This document shows, piece by piece, positions 54,313 to 64,000 of a DNA stretch of 64,000 nt. Source of the stretch: Pseudogymnoascus destructans (Eukaryota > Ascomycota > Leotiomycetes > Thelebolales > Thelebolaceae); assembly GCF_001641265.1 (NCBI RefSeq), contig NW_020167528.1, forward strand, positions 930,001 to 994,000. The letters run 5' to 3'. The translations under genes were made by a program, and so were the position numbers. Below the pieces are notes generated by a model. That model had not been told where the DNA came from and did no database searches. It saw only the letters and a list, made by a program, of their open reading frames with translations. Position 1 is the first letter of the stretch. Each line of letters starts with the position of its first letter.

Positions 54313-55614
54313 CTACCTTTGTTGAGAACCAAGCAACGCTGGCTTCTGGAGAGGTTCCACTGGTTGCGCGGGCATGTTGTTGATCTGTTTGATCAAAAAT
54401 TCTCTCTCGTCAATGAACTGTTCATCTTCAGTCCTATCTTCGAGAAAGTGCTGGAGGAATTTGACCAGCCGCTCTCGATTTATAAGGAGTATTTTTTGGA
54501 CTGCGATCGACTTGTGTGGATTTGCAACGAAGACTTTGAAGACATGGAACCCTTCGTACTGAACCATCTTTCGGTCATCCCGCAGCAAATTCATGCAGAT
54601 TTTCAGATGTTCCCCACGGTCCACGTATGCCGTCATTACCGCATAGTTAGCTCTGTCTAATAATATCTCCCCCAAGAGCTTGATGGACTGTCGCTTCGTA
54701 ACGTAACTGTCCGATTTTACAAGGATGTTGTTGTATTTGTCAAAAAACAGGTCAAAGTTGGTCGATAGGTATTGTGCAACTATTTGCTTATGCTTCGTCA
54801 AAAGTTCCTGGCCATACATGTAAGTATTTTGCGCCCGAAATATCGAGTCGGGGGTAAGATTTACTCTGAATGTTGTGAAGGCATCTGCTCCCACTTCAAA
54901 GGATCCCTTATCAATCCACTCGAAAAACTTCCAGAAGACACCGTTCCCACTCTGCTGCACTTCTGGTTGTATCCCGGTTAGGCCTTTCGAACCATTGCCC
55001 CCATTGCCAGAGTCGTCGTATAAGATTATTGCCGCAGCTGCGTCGTTTTTCAGTACTTCTCTTAGTACAGTCCCCGCAGGTATTGCGCTCTCTTTACGTT
55101 CATATCCGTTGCAAAGTGCCACCAAGATTTCCGGTCGGTTGCTTATAACGTAGCTAAGTGCAACTGGGTCGCTTTTCGGTGATGCGCCTGCTGATCGAAA
55201 TCGAAGGACGTAGGAAAAGATACTCTGTGAATCCTTCCGTGACTCAAACGATAGCATGTGGAGGTTCGTCGCAAGCAGATACAGCAAGTCTTCCGATATC
55301 ATCCCAGTAACAAGCTGGTAGACCTGGTCTGGGCTACTCTCTGCCTCTAGAATAGACAGTTAGCGCATTCCCTCGGATCAAGAGTCATCATGTTTACCTG
55401 GGCTTCCCTGCAGTACAAGTTTAATTTGTAGCAACGTTTTAGACAGCTCCTCTGTCTTCACACAATCAGTATGCAACCCTAATCAAGTCGTCGGATTGAG
55501 ACCTACCTTTGCTGCCCCGCCAGGGCCATCTAGTCTTTGGATTTGTTCTTTTGCCTGTTTCGGCAAGTCCACTGTGCTTGCCCTCGCCCTGCCTCTGCCA
55601 AACAGGAAAGACAT
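54313..55614 (-). CDS. hymA: Mo25-like scaffold protein HymA (CAB39 family)
   Basis: HymA/Hym1 is an armadillo-like scaffold that activates germinal-centre kinases in the RAM/morphogenesis network; in A. nidulans it is needed for conidiophore development. Exons 55507-55614, 55398-55455 and 54313-55346 give 399 aa. Splice donors are GTAGGT and GTAAAC. The start MSFLFGRGRARAS and DLPKQAKEQIQRL match the family N-terminus. Other markers are KTLLQIKLVLQG, LLYLLATNLHMLSFESRKD, PEILVALCNGYERK, FWKFFEWIDKGSFEVGADAF, FFDKYNNILVKSDSYVTKRQSIKLLGEILLDR and YEGFHVFKVFVANP. A GNGGNG insert near residue 170 is local. No defect was seen. It is divergent from the arginine methyltransferase gene. Confidence 0.93.
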
Positions 55615-56226
55615 TGTGGTCCCTTTCTCTGGCGAGTGTTGCGGCCGGGGTCCTCGCAGTTCGAGTGAAGGCCACCTCTATAAATAACTGATGTCTTTGT
55701 TATGCCGAGTGCCGTGAAACCTCAACAGACTTTATGTGTCAGCATCAGAGATGCACGCAAAATGTTATTCAATATAAGTGAGTCTGGAAATGCGCTCATT
55801 AACTGAGTTGTTTGGCAACTGTCACTATTATATTGTTTTGATCCATAACATTAGAGCCTGGAACGTCACTGAAGCGCACGGTCATAAAGTTTATCCTTCC
55901 CGGGATGGCAACAGCGACCCCTTGGATAGTCCACCCCACCTATACAACACATTATTGAAGTAGCATTCACATATTCGTAGCTAGCTTTATGATAATTGTA
56001 CGTTGGATACCAGTCCAACCCGCCACGTATGATGAGCCATCACTATGCGTTCTGCAGGGTCGGATAAGGTAAAGCTTATTGGCGCATCTTCAGCACAGCA
56101 GGCAATGATACCGAGTTTATTATCAGCACGTGATACTACCCAAAAAAATACGCTTCACTGTAAATAAATATGCACACACCAACAAGAATCTTCATAAAAT
56201 AAAAAGGTCGATTTCTCACAACAGCA
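55615..56226. promoter_or_regulatory. Divergent promoter hymA/rmtB
   Basis: About 610 bp between two starts. No clear operator. The stretch before rmtB is A-rich (AAATAAATATG, AAAATAAAAAGG). A short frame at 55778-55963 is not supported. Confidence 0.4.
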
Positions 56227-57960
56227 ATGGAGAACGCCACAGATCTTGCGGTCAGCCAAGCGCCTGAACCCGCTGATACGAGTGCAGCTCCAAGATCTCC
56301 CTCTCATAGTGGCTCAGACACATCTGACGTTGACTTGAACGAAGATGATGAAGGTTGGGAAGATGCTGAGCCTGAAGAGGAACAGGATCAAATTGTTTCC
56401 TTATTCGACGACAAAGTATTTACCGATGTGCCTTCTATGCTTTTGTACTGCAAAGAAAAGTATGGATTTGACTTTCTCGAAATTCGAAATAAATTCTCTC
56501 TAGATTTCTACGGTTCTATCAAGCTGGTAAATTACATACGCACTGCTGTCCGGAATGGGCAAACTACTTTGGCAGAAGTTGCAAAGGCCGATTTCGAGGA
56601 TGATAAATTCATGATTCCCGTCCTACAAGACGATGCGTTACTCTTCAACCTAGACGACCTTCCACCCGCAAGCAAGCAAGGTGACGAGCCCGTCGCCGAT
56701 GACCGCAACCTTCTGGTGCGCGTTGCAGAGCTCGAAGAGGAGCTTCGGAAAACCCAGTTTCAATTCGAGGATTATAGGAGTGTGGTGAAGAAGACTTTGA
56801 CAGACAAATGGAACGACACTTCCGCAGATAAAAACACCGCTCTTTCTGAACCACCAGCAGAGAAGAGAGACGATGATTCCCACTACTTCACATCATACTC
56901 ATACAATGGTAGGCCTCATATACCATATAACACTGGGCCATATAATTAACAACTCGCAGACATTCATGAAACCATGTTGAGGGACACCGTCAGGACCGAT
57001 GCATACCGCGATTTTATATATCAAAACAAGCACCTATTCAAAGGCAAGGTGGTGCTTGATGTGGGCTGCGGAACTGGGATTCTCAGTTTGTTCTGTGCGA
57101 AGGCTGGCGCAGCTAAAGTCATTGCTGTTGACAACTCGGACATCATCGACAAGGCTCGCGAGAACATATTCAATAATGGGTTTGCTGACATCATTACTTG
57201 CCTGAGAGGTAAAGTGGAAGAAGTAGCTTTGCCGGTGGAGAAGGTCGACATTATCGTCAGCGAATGGATGGGCTATTGCTTACTATACGAGGCTATGCTT
57301 GACAGCGTTATCTGGGCCAGAGACAAGTACCTCAAGCCAGATGGGCTCATGGTTCCTAGCCATATGAATATGTGGGTTGCACCGGTTTCCGATGCCGACT
57401 ACGTAGCGGATCATTTTACATTCTGGAGGGATGTGTATGGCTTCGATATGAAGGCGATGATGGCCGGCATCCGTGAGGATGCCCAGGTCCTGCACATGCC
57501 GGGCAGTACCATTTGTGGCGACGCCTTTCCTTTCCTCCAGTTGAGCCTCCACACAACTACTGTGAAGGACTTAGTCTTCACAAGGCCATGGAAGACTACC
57601 TTCACAAGCGATATCGATAGACTGGATGGGTTCGATATCTGGTTCGACACATTCTTCATGCCCTCTGGACGCGATGTCGTTCCAGTCGATGCAAGAGCGG
57701 AGGACTGGACCAAGCAGGAAGAGAAGGGAGTAGCATTCACTACCGGGCCGTTCGGCAAAGAGACCCATTGGAGACAAGGCGTGATGTTTATAGATCATGA
57801 GGGGGCGAAGAGCAGCAGAAGCTTTGCAGTAGGGGGTACTTTAGAGGGAAGCCTTGAGTATGCCGTGCCAGAAGACAATTCCAGAGCACTGGACGTCAAG
57901 TTTTCATGGGCTAGTGGACCAGACAAGAAGACGACGACTCAGACCTGGAAGATGAGGTAG
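56227..57960 (+). CDS. rmtB: Type I protein arginine methyltransferase, RmtB/PRMT3 type
   Basis: The enzyme makes asymmetric dimethylarginine using SAM; PRMT3 modifies ribosomal protein S2 in the cytosol. Exons 56227-56908 and 56960-57960 give 560 aa; donor GTAGGC, acceptor CGCAG. The N-terminal 200 residues contain the PRMT3-specific region (EKYGFDFLEIRNKFSLDFYGSIKLVNYIR). The catalytic half starts DIHETMLRDTVRTDAYRDFI, then motif I VLDVGCGTGILS, the double-E loop (SEWMGYCLLYEAML, two Glu) and the THW loop (here ETHWRQ). So the enzyme core is complete. The C2H2 zinc finger expected before FDF is degenerate: SLFDD stands where CxxC would be. The end KTTTQTWKMR is typical. Confidence 0.92.
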
Positions 57961-58324
57961 ACGGCGCTCAAATGCTATACACTACTTGAGTAAAAATGAA
58001 TGACAGCAAAATAAGGAGTGACTCTATATAATCCGCTTGTGAAATGTCACTTGTATTGAGGAGGCAGTTAGATAAAGGTACAACATAGCCAAGGCGGTGA
58101 GAGGCGCTAAAACAAGGGCGCTAGAGCGCCGATAAGATTGTGTAAGTAAGTGTCAACACTTTATTCTGCTTTTCTTATTATTTACAATATGGCCTGGTGC
58201 AAGTATGTTATAATTCCGGATATCCTTTAAGACAGATCTTACTTGCCGACGTACCTGAGCGGGCTTGTCCAATGCAGCTGTAGCGAAACCCACGATCTCG
58301 ATCGAACCCCAGAATACCACAGAG
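57961..58324. other. Intergenic rmtB to OPT gene
   Basis: About 360 bp, tandem arrangement; it must hold the rmtB 3' end and the OPT promoter. An in-frame TTG extension of the OPT gene from 58265 exists, but ATG 58325 is the first proper start. Confidence 0.4.
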
Positions 58325-60699
58325 ATGGCACCAGATAGAGGGAGAGCCGTAGAGCCGGCATACCAGACTATTTCAACTCTGAATAATCCAGTCATTGATG
58401 ATGAGTTGGATGGTGAGGGGATGCAGAATCGGCTCAGTGAGGAGCTTAGCTTCCTCAGCGAACATGGGCATGAACCTCAAAACTTTACGCTTCGAGGTAT
58501 ATTGGTGGGGCTTGGGGTTGGATTAGTTATTTGCTTTTCAAATATGTACTTTGGGCTCCAGAGTAGGTCTTCTATTTCAGTACTTGGTTTTCCATACTCA
58601 AAAGCTAACGAATATGCAGCTGGGTGGATTAGCAGTATGAGCATGCCATCATCGCTGATTGGGTTCGCCTTCTTTAAAACCCTGTCCAAACATCTCGATA
58701 TCCCGTTCACACCGGTCGAGAATGTCCTTGTTCAGACTGTGGCTGGATCCATGGGAACGATGCCACTGGGCTGTGGATTTGTAGGCGTGATGCCTGCCCT
58801 AAACTACCTGCTTAAACCCGAAGAAGGAGGTCCATTGTTCCTCAGTCTTTGGAAACTTATTCTATGGGCCTTGGGGCTCTGCTTTTTCGGAGTTGTTTTC
58901 GCAGTACCATTGAGGCGCCAAGTAATCATAAGAGAGAAGCTGAAGTTCCCGTCTGGCACAGCAACTGCTCTAATGATCAACGTATTACATGGCAAAGATG
59001 AAGTTTGGGAACCAAGCACACAGCACCGACACTCGACTTCTATGCTTAGCGACGATAGCGACAGACACTACAGTGACGCATCGAATTCCCTGAGAGAATC
59101 GACCAGTTTTCCACACGAGGGCACGACCACGTCTACTCCCCATTTCAGAGCAAGTGCGACGGACATTGAGGAAGTCCAGAGTTGGGACAAGGGAAGCTGG
59201 GTGCAACGCGTTAAACTGTTGTTATTATCGTTTTCAATATCTGGACTGTATACTTTGAGCACCTACTTCTTTCCCGTCCTTCGGAATCTACCAGTATTCG
59301 GCTTGAATTTGGCTCAAAACTGGTTGTGGACACTGAATCCTTCCCTGGCTTACGTCGGTCAAGGCATTATCATGGGATCAGCTACTACTATACACATGCT
59401 TATAGGTGCCATACTGGGATGGGCCGTTCTATCCCCACTCGCAAAACACAAAGGTTGGGCTCCGGGACCAATAGATGACTGGGAAGCGGGGAGTAAGGGA
59501 TGGATCATCTGGGTCTCACTGGCGATTATGCTGGCGGATTCCATCGTTAGCCTGGCTTATATTGCCGGTAAACAGGTGGCGCCGTATGTATGGATTGTGC
59601 TAGAGCCTGTTTACAGAGCAAGAGCTGGCAGGGGCTGGAGAAACATTGTCAACTTTGGGTCATTGAGCGCCGGGTATGTGCCAATTGACGGCGTGCAAGA
59701 TTCCACCGTGTTAACGGACAATTTGTCCAATTCTGGAGAGCCGCTGCAGTCACCACCACAGCCTGCAGATTTGAAAAGTCTTACCGACATTGATGCGCCT
59801 CCGGAACACCTGGTTAGCGGTCGCGTTGTGTGGATAGGATTAATATCCTCGATCCTTTTCTGCATCTTATGCATTCGGATCACTTTCGGAGCGCTCGTCC
59901 CCCTCTACGCAACCGTGGCAGCCGTTCTGATAGCATTGGTGCTGTCGGTTATGGGGGTCCGAGCCTTGGGCGAAACTGATCTTAATCCAGTATCCGGCAT
60001 CAGCAAATTGGCTCAGCTCTTCTTTGCTCTGATAATTCCACAGTCAAACAAGAAGTCCGTGCTGATTAACCTCATTGCTGGTGCGGTCTCTGAGGCTGGT
60101 GCACTTCAGGCTGGAGATCTTATGCAAGATCTGAAGACAGGACACCTCTTAGGTGCGGCGCCAAACGCACAATTCTGGGGCCAAATCATCGGCAGTGCAG
60201 TTGGTGCGGTTGTAAGCGCACTTATTTACAAGCTATACACGAATGTATATCCCGTCCCAGGAGATCTTTTTCAGGTTCCCACTGGATACGTTTGGATTTT
60301 CACGGCAAGACTAGTGACTGGAGATGGACTGCCACCGATGGCATGGCAATGGGCGATTGGAATGGGACTAATATTCGCAGCAACTACATGTGCCAGAATT
60401 GTTGGCACTGGTAAGAAATGGCACCCACTCATACCAGGCGGAATTGCTGTTGCTGTTGGTAAGTACTATACACTCATCATGATTGAGTGCTATGTTAACT
60501 TCTCAATGCAGGAATGTTCAATGTCCCATCATTCACCCTTGCGAGGGCAATCGGTGGTTTCATGAGTTGGTACTGGAAGTCGTACCTGGGGAACCCAGAG
60601 ACCCCCCTTGTCGTCGTAGCGAGCGGGTTTGTGCTTGGAGAGGGTGTTGTGAGCATCTTAAACTTAGCCATGTCGACTATGGGTGTGCCTCACCTATAA
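58325..60699 (+). CDS. Oligopeptide transporter, OPT family
   Basis: A proton-coupled transporter for small peptides or metal-chelates with about 14-16 membrane helices. Exons 58325-58562, 58620-60458 and 60512-60699 give 754 aa; donors GTAGGT and GTAAGT. The start of the OPT core is GILVGLGVGLVICFSNMYFGLQTGW, then SMPSSLIGFAFFK, NVLVQTVAGSMGTMPLGCGFVGVMPAL and REKLKFPSGTATALMINVLHG; near the end come GLPPMAWQWAIGMGLIFAA and MFNVPSFTLARAIGGFMSWYW. A Ser/His-rich cytosolic loop of about 65 residues separates helices near residues 220-290. Intron 1 is 57 nt without an in-frame stop, so a retained intron would add 19 residues in a helix. The substrate is unknown; the fungal subgroup also includes plant YSL-like members. 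Confidence 0.88.
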
Positions 60700-61108
60700 T
60701 GATGTATTCGAATATAATTTACTCCATACATTAGAGATACTTAATAATAGACAGACAAGACGGCATTTTTTTCGTTGTGAGATCACCACAGTCAAGCTCA
60801 TTCCATACGGCGACTGTCTTTCAACAGCCGGGTTCTCGGAAGCGCTCCGGCTTCATAGCGATCGAGGGTACAACTCCGTAGAGTGCGCGTACGCCGGTGT
60901 TCTTTGCCTTTGACGGGGTAGGTGGACTTTGTTTCTCAGAAAGGGGTCTCAAGAGCTTCATATAGGAGTAAATGATTACATATTCGGCGTGCATTTATCT
61001 AAGTGATGCCATTGTACTTCGATAAGTAGAATGCGAGGCAAGATATTTTTATCTCATCGAAGAGTATGATGTCCTGGGCGGGTCTGGGCCGGTTTTAGCC
61101 CCCCAGAT
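60700..61108. other. Convergent 3' region OPT/rav1
   Basis: About 410 bp between stops. A short palindromic-looking patch (TCTTTGCCTTTGACGGGG) and A/T-rich segments are present; no gene is supported. Confidence 0.4.
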
Positions 61109-64000
61109 TTAAAATCCAAAACTGTCAAGCAGTGAATTTGCTTCGGGCTCTACGAACGCACTGGACGAGCCCTTTGCTATTAAATTATTAGATGGCGGAA
61201 GATCTGCAATAATTAGAGAATCTCTACGCCGAAATTGTGCAGTTCGCGGATTAATGTCGTCACTGAAGGAATGAAGGGGGAAGTCTGATAGAAGGAACTC
61301 CCAATTGCGGACTGTATTGTCAGCATATCTAGTCACGTAGTAAGGCATTTTGATTCGATGACTAACCAAGGTCAAGAGCAAGGATATCGCAACCCATGCG
61401 GTCGTAAAGCCTAGCGCTGTGCAGAACGAATGCCCATTCAACCTTCGGGGTGACTCGTGAAGCGCCTCGTAGTGTCTGCAACGTCATTTGGCGAAGCTGC
61501 GAATAGAGGATAATCAACGCAGGGTCGTCTGTAAGATATAATTTCGACTGCATGTCTAGGGATTGGGGTGTCTCGATTAATGTGTATACAGGAGCCTTTT
61601 GCGAATTAGAATTGTGAAACAGTTTCCACCTTGGGTGAAGAAATAATTACTTACCACAAGTGCTCGCACTGCCATGTCTCTCCTACGGAGCATCCAGAAT
61701 GCCCACGATGCCAGCCAACGGTTACCTTCTTGGGCTGCCAAAGGAAGAACCTTTTCTTCCAAGAGCTCCCTTAATACAGGACCATTGTCGCCTTCAAAAA
61801 CCCGGGTGATGGCGACTGCTAATTGAATGTCTTTCAGTTGGTTGAGGCATACATTTACCGCGTCCTTGAGGCAGTCTGCCAATAAAAAGAATGCCGCAGC
61901 ATACACTGTGTTGATTAGTATCCATCCATGAGACTGGTTCGCCAACACTCACTACAACGATGCTTCCCAAGCAAGGCATAAGCGTTCTTCAACGCAACTG
62001 TTTTCCATTTTTCCTCCTGGAAGTTATTTGAGAGAAGTTTCAGGGTGGCCGCCTGTTCACGATTCCAGCCAGCCATTCGCCAAAGGCCTTGAAGGACAGC
62101 CTTTTTCTTCAGCGCGATATAGAATAAGCTGCAATCAATGGGGTTTTTCTCATCCGACTTTGTGTATTCATTGCGCGCGATCATCTCGAATTGTTCCTTC
62201 TGTGTGTCTGTAAGCTCGTGGCTAGAAATAGGACGGGACTACGGTGCGTACCAGCGCCGTGGAATCAGTAATCCACATAAATAAGCCACTCTCTCGCGCA
62301 TGCTCCCAAAGCACACGGCCATGAAATTGTCGGGTAACAACATCAGTCAATATGTCCTGGCTGTTGCTGTGGAAAGCCCAGTTAATTTCTCTCCACGACA
62401 GTTGTACTTCATTCGCACGACCTTTATAAAGGGCGTGCTGACGGAAGAAAAGCATGAACCTTGCGGCGTTGTCATCCATAGAACGACGCTGCTTCTCAAC
62501 TATAGCGACACACTCGACGGTATCTGCAAGCTGCATCTGCAGTTGCCCTGACAACTGGGGAATTGCCACCGTCGTGAGTTTTTCGTTCAGCGCCAGGGCA
62601 ATGTTCTCCGTCAAAGTCTCCGTGTCTTCTGTTTGAAAAAAATCCGTAAACGCTGATCCGGGCTCATTTTTCGAAGTTTTAATCTACATTGATCAGCCTC
62701 GCGTGTATCTCTTGGGGATGGATATGCAAACTCTTTGGGGGTGGGTGTAGAAGTCTTCAAGGTCAAGGCCTAAAAGATTATCAATGTGTTCCCCTTCTAA
62801 GTGGGATTTTAGAGTTTGGTATAGCGTAAGAAGTATGCGCTGAACCATAGTCAACTTGCCAGCGAGAATACACTGGCCAAGGAACTGTGGATGGAATACC
62901 GGCAGTGGCCCATTAAGTCGCGTCACGGCGTCGAAAAGATCCCACTGGCCTTCCTTCCGTAAAGGAAGTTGAAGGTTTGCAGCGATGGAAGCAGGAACAT
63001 TGAACATTTTATCGTAAACAAAAAGCTGATTTCCAGCACCAATGAGTAAACTGCCTCTGCCTAGCCACGTCGAGTCTCCAATAGGATGAGGAGTCAGATC
63101 TCGAATATTGATTTCCCGGATGGCAGTCCAAGCTGGACCTTCATTGAGGTAATCATATCGCAATTGGGATAGCAGAAGAACGCGATGCTGGAAGCCAACA
63201 GCCAAAATGGACTGAACATCTGGAGTTGAGGTCCAGTCGAGGTCTTGAATGCCGTCCGAGGATCCGAATGACTGCGAATATTCAAGCTGAGCCCCTCGTA
63301 CATCCCATATCGTCAATTCCGATCGGTCAGAATTTACCAACGCAGCCTTTCTGATCGAGCTTCCGCTAGCTAAGGAAGGTTCATGAATCCCTGTCTCTAC
63401 GGAGCAGGTAAGAAGCCAGTCTACACTCTGATCTTTGAGGTTTACTTTGGCCGTCCAGGATCGTATGAACCCGGAGTGAGTATAAGATACGGCCACATCC
63501 CGCGCGAACGTGTCCAGGAATCCCGATGTGACCGGTGGCGACCCTGCAGGATCGACAGGTAATACATAAGCCAGATCATTAGCATCACCCAAGTCAAACG
63601 TACAGAATTCTCTGATGAATGCCGACCCATCACCATTGGTCTCGCGGCCCTGGTTTGTCCGGGGCAGTAAGCGTAGCTCCCAGACGATACCTTTCATCTC
63701 CGAGCTAACAGTGGCAATATGAGCAGTGTCACCGCGTCTCCCGGCTTCGGGCAAGACTAGCACACAGAGCGGCCTTCCGGAAATAACATATGGTAACGAT
63801 GCCAACCGTTGGCCACGATGTTGTCGACAGTCCCAGAGCGAAATCGTCGAGTGATGGAGAAGGATAACAAATGCTCCTCGGCGTAGCACACAGATCCGAT
63901 GTATGTGTTCTGATACATCGATCAGACTTTGGGCTGTTAGTGGTACCCCATTTTCGTCGTCTTCATGTCTCCAGACGATAGCTTCATTTCCATCAGTTCG
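61109..64000 (-). CDS. RAV1: RAVE complex subunit Rav1 (Rabconnectin-3/DmX-like), C-terminal part
   Basis: Rav1 with Rav2 and Skp1 reassembles the vacuolar H+-ATPase V1 and Vo sectors. The gene runs in from the right edge. The visible exons are 62732-64000 (open to the edge), 62252-62683, 61953-62199, 61655-61905, 61367-61595 and 61109-61311, 876 residues in all. The first part is the end of the WD-repeat region (IVWRHEDDENG, LTIWDVRGAQLEYSQSF). The Rav1p C-terminal domain follows: LNEKLTTVAIPQLSGQ, MQLADTVECVAIVEKQRRSMDDNAARFMLFFRQHALYK, EMIARNEYTKSDEKNP, CSLFYIALKKKAVLQGLWRMAGWN, YAAAFFLLADCLKDAVNVC and MGCDILALDLVRNWEFL. The 48-nt intron after 62732 uses an unusual GTTTGC donor but joins the frame cleanly. 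The product ends LLDSFGF. Confidence 0.88.

Noticed and set aside
62222..62251. Alternative Rav1 exon start including HELTDTQKEQF
   Set aside because: It would need a TTTCTAG acceptor and adds residues between STAL and KEQFEM, where the family spacing is short; the CACACAG acceptor at 62200 keeps the conserved spacing. Not fully excluded.

Overview
This window comes from a filamentous ascomycete (Pezizomycotina, most likely Eurotiomycetes). The evidence is short introns of about 45-60 nt with GTAAGT/GTATGT donors, a UDP-galactopyranose mutase for galactofuranose synthesis, a hybrid histidine kinase of the fungal protein kinase-AAA-GAF type, a HymA/Mo25 gene beside an RmtB-type arginine methyltransferase, and fungal versions of Rheb, Rpb4, Trm5, RanGAP, Cox17, Sec10 and Nus1. 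I rebuilt the gene models by hand from splice sites and reading-frame continuity. In every multi-exon model the exon lengths sum to a whole number of codons.

Layout. 1-6.1 kb: Rheb C-terminus (+), TRAPP subunit Trs23 (-), Rpb4 (+), a large single-pass membrane glycoprotein (-). 6.1-9.4 kb: gene-poor stretch with an 11-bp minisatellite and a probable LINE 3' tail. 9.4-20.4 kb: dense housekeeping block with an Mnn10-like GT34 mannosyltransferase, Trm5, RanGAP, Cox17, Sec10 and Nus1. 20.4-25 kb: repeat island with a tandem array of roughly 110-bp units, interrupted by a 247-bp LTR-like insertion, followed by a RING-IBR-RING ubiquitin ligase. 26.5-33.7 kb: a 2,356-residue hybrid histidine kinase. 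34.5-40 kb: UDP-galactopyranose mutase and a divergent nucleotide-sugar/TPT transporter, separated by a decayed pogo/Fot1 transposase. 40.7-51 kb: a BTB protein, a PDK1/Pkh1-type kinase with a PH-like tail, and two conserved fungal proteins of unknown function. 51.8-64 kb: SWI/SNF-RSC subunit (BAF60/SWIB), HymA (Mo25), RmtB (PRMT3-like), an OPT transporter and the C-terminal half of Rav1 (V-ATPase assembly), cut by the right edge.

Functionally most of the window is conserved core biology: secretion and glycosylation (Trs23, Sec10, Mnn10, Nus1, UGM and transporter), growth signalling (Rheb, PDK1, HymA, histidine kinase), and gene expression (Rpb4, Trm5, RanGAP, Ssr3, RmtB). I found no convincing new multi-gene system. 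The most interesting items are the nested repeat/LTR island, the transposase relic inside the galactofuranose locus, the degenerate kinase motifs of the histidine kinase, a zinc-finger-less PRMT3, a C-terminal extension on UGM, a possible one-base frameshift that removes a membrane anchor, and an over-represented 9-mer (TACGGAGTA) confined to intergenic DNA.
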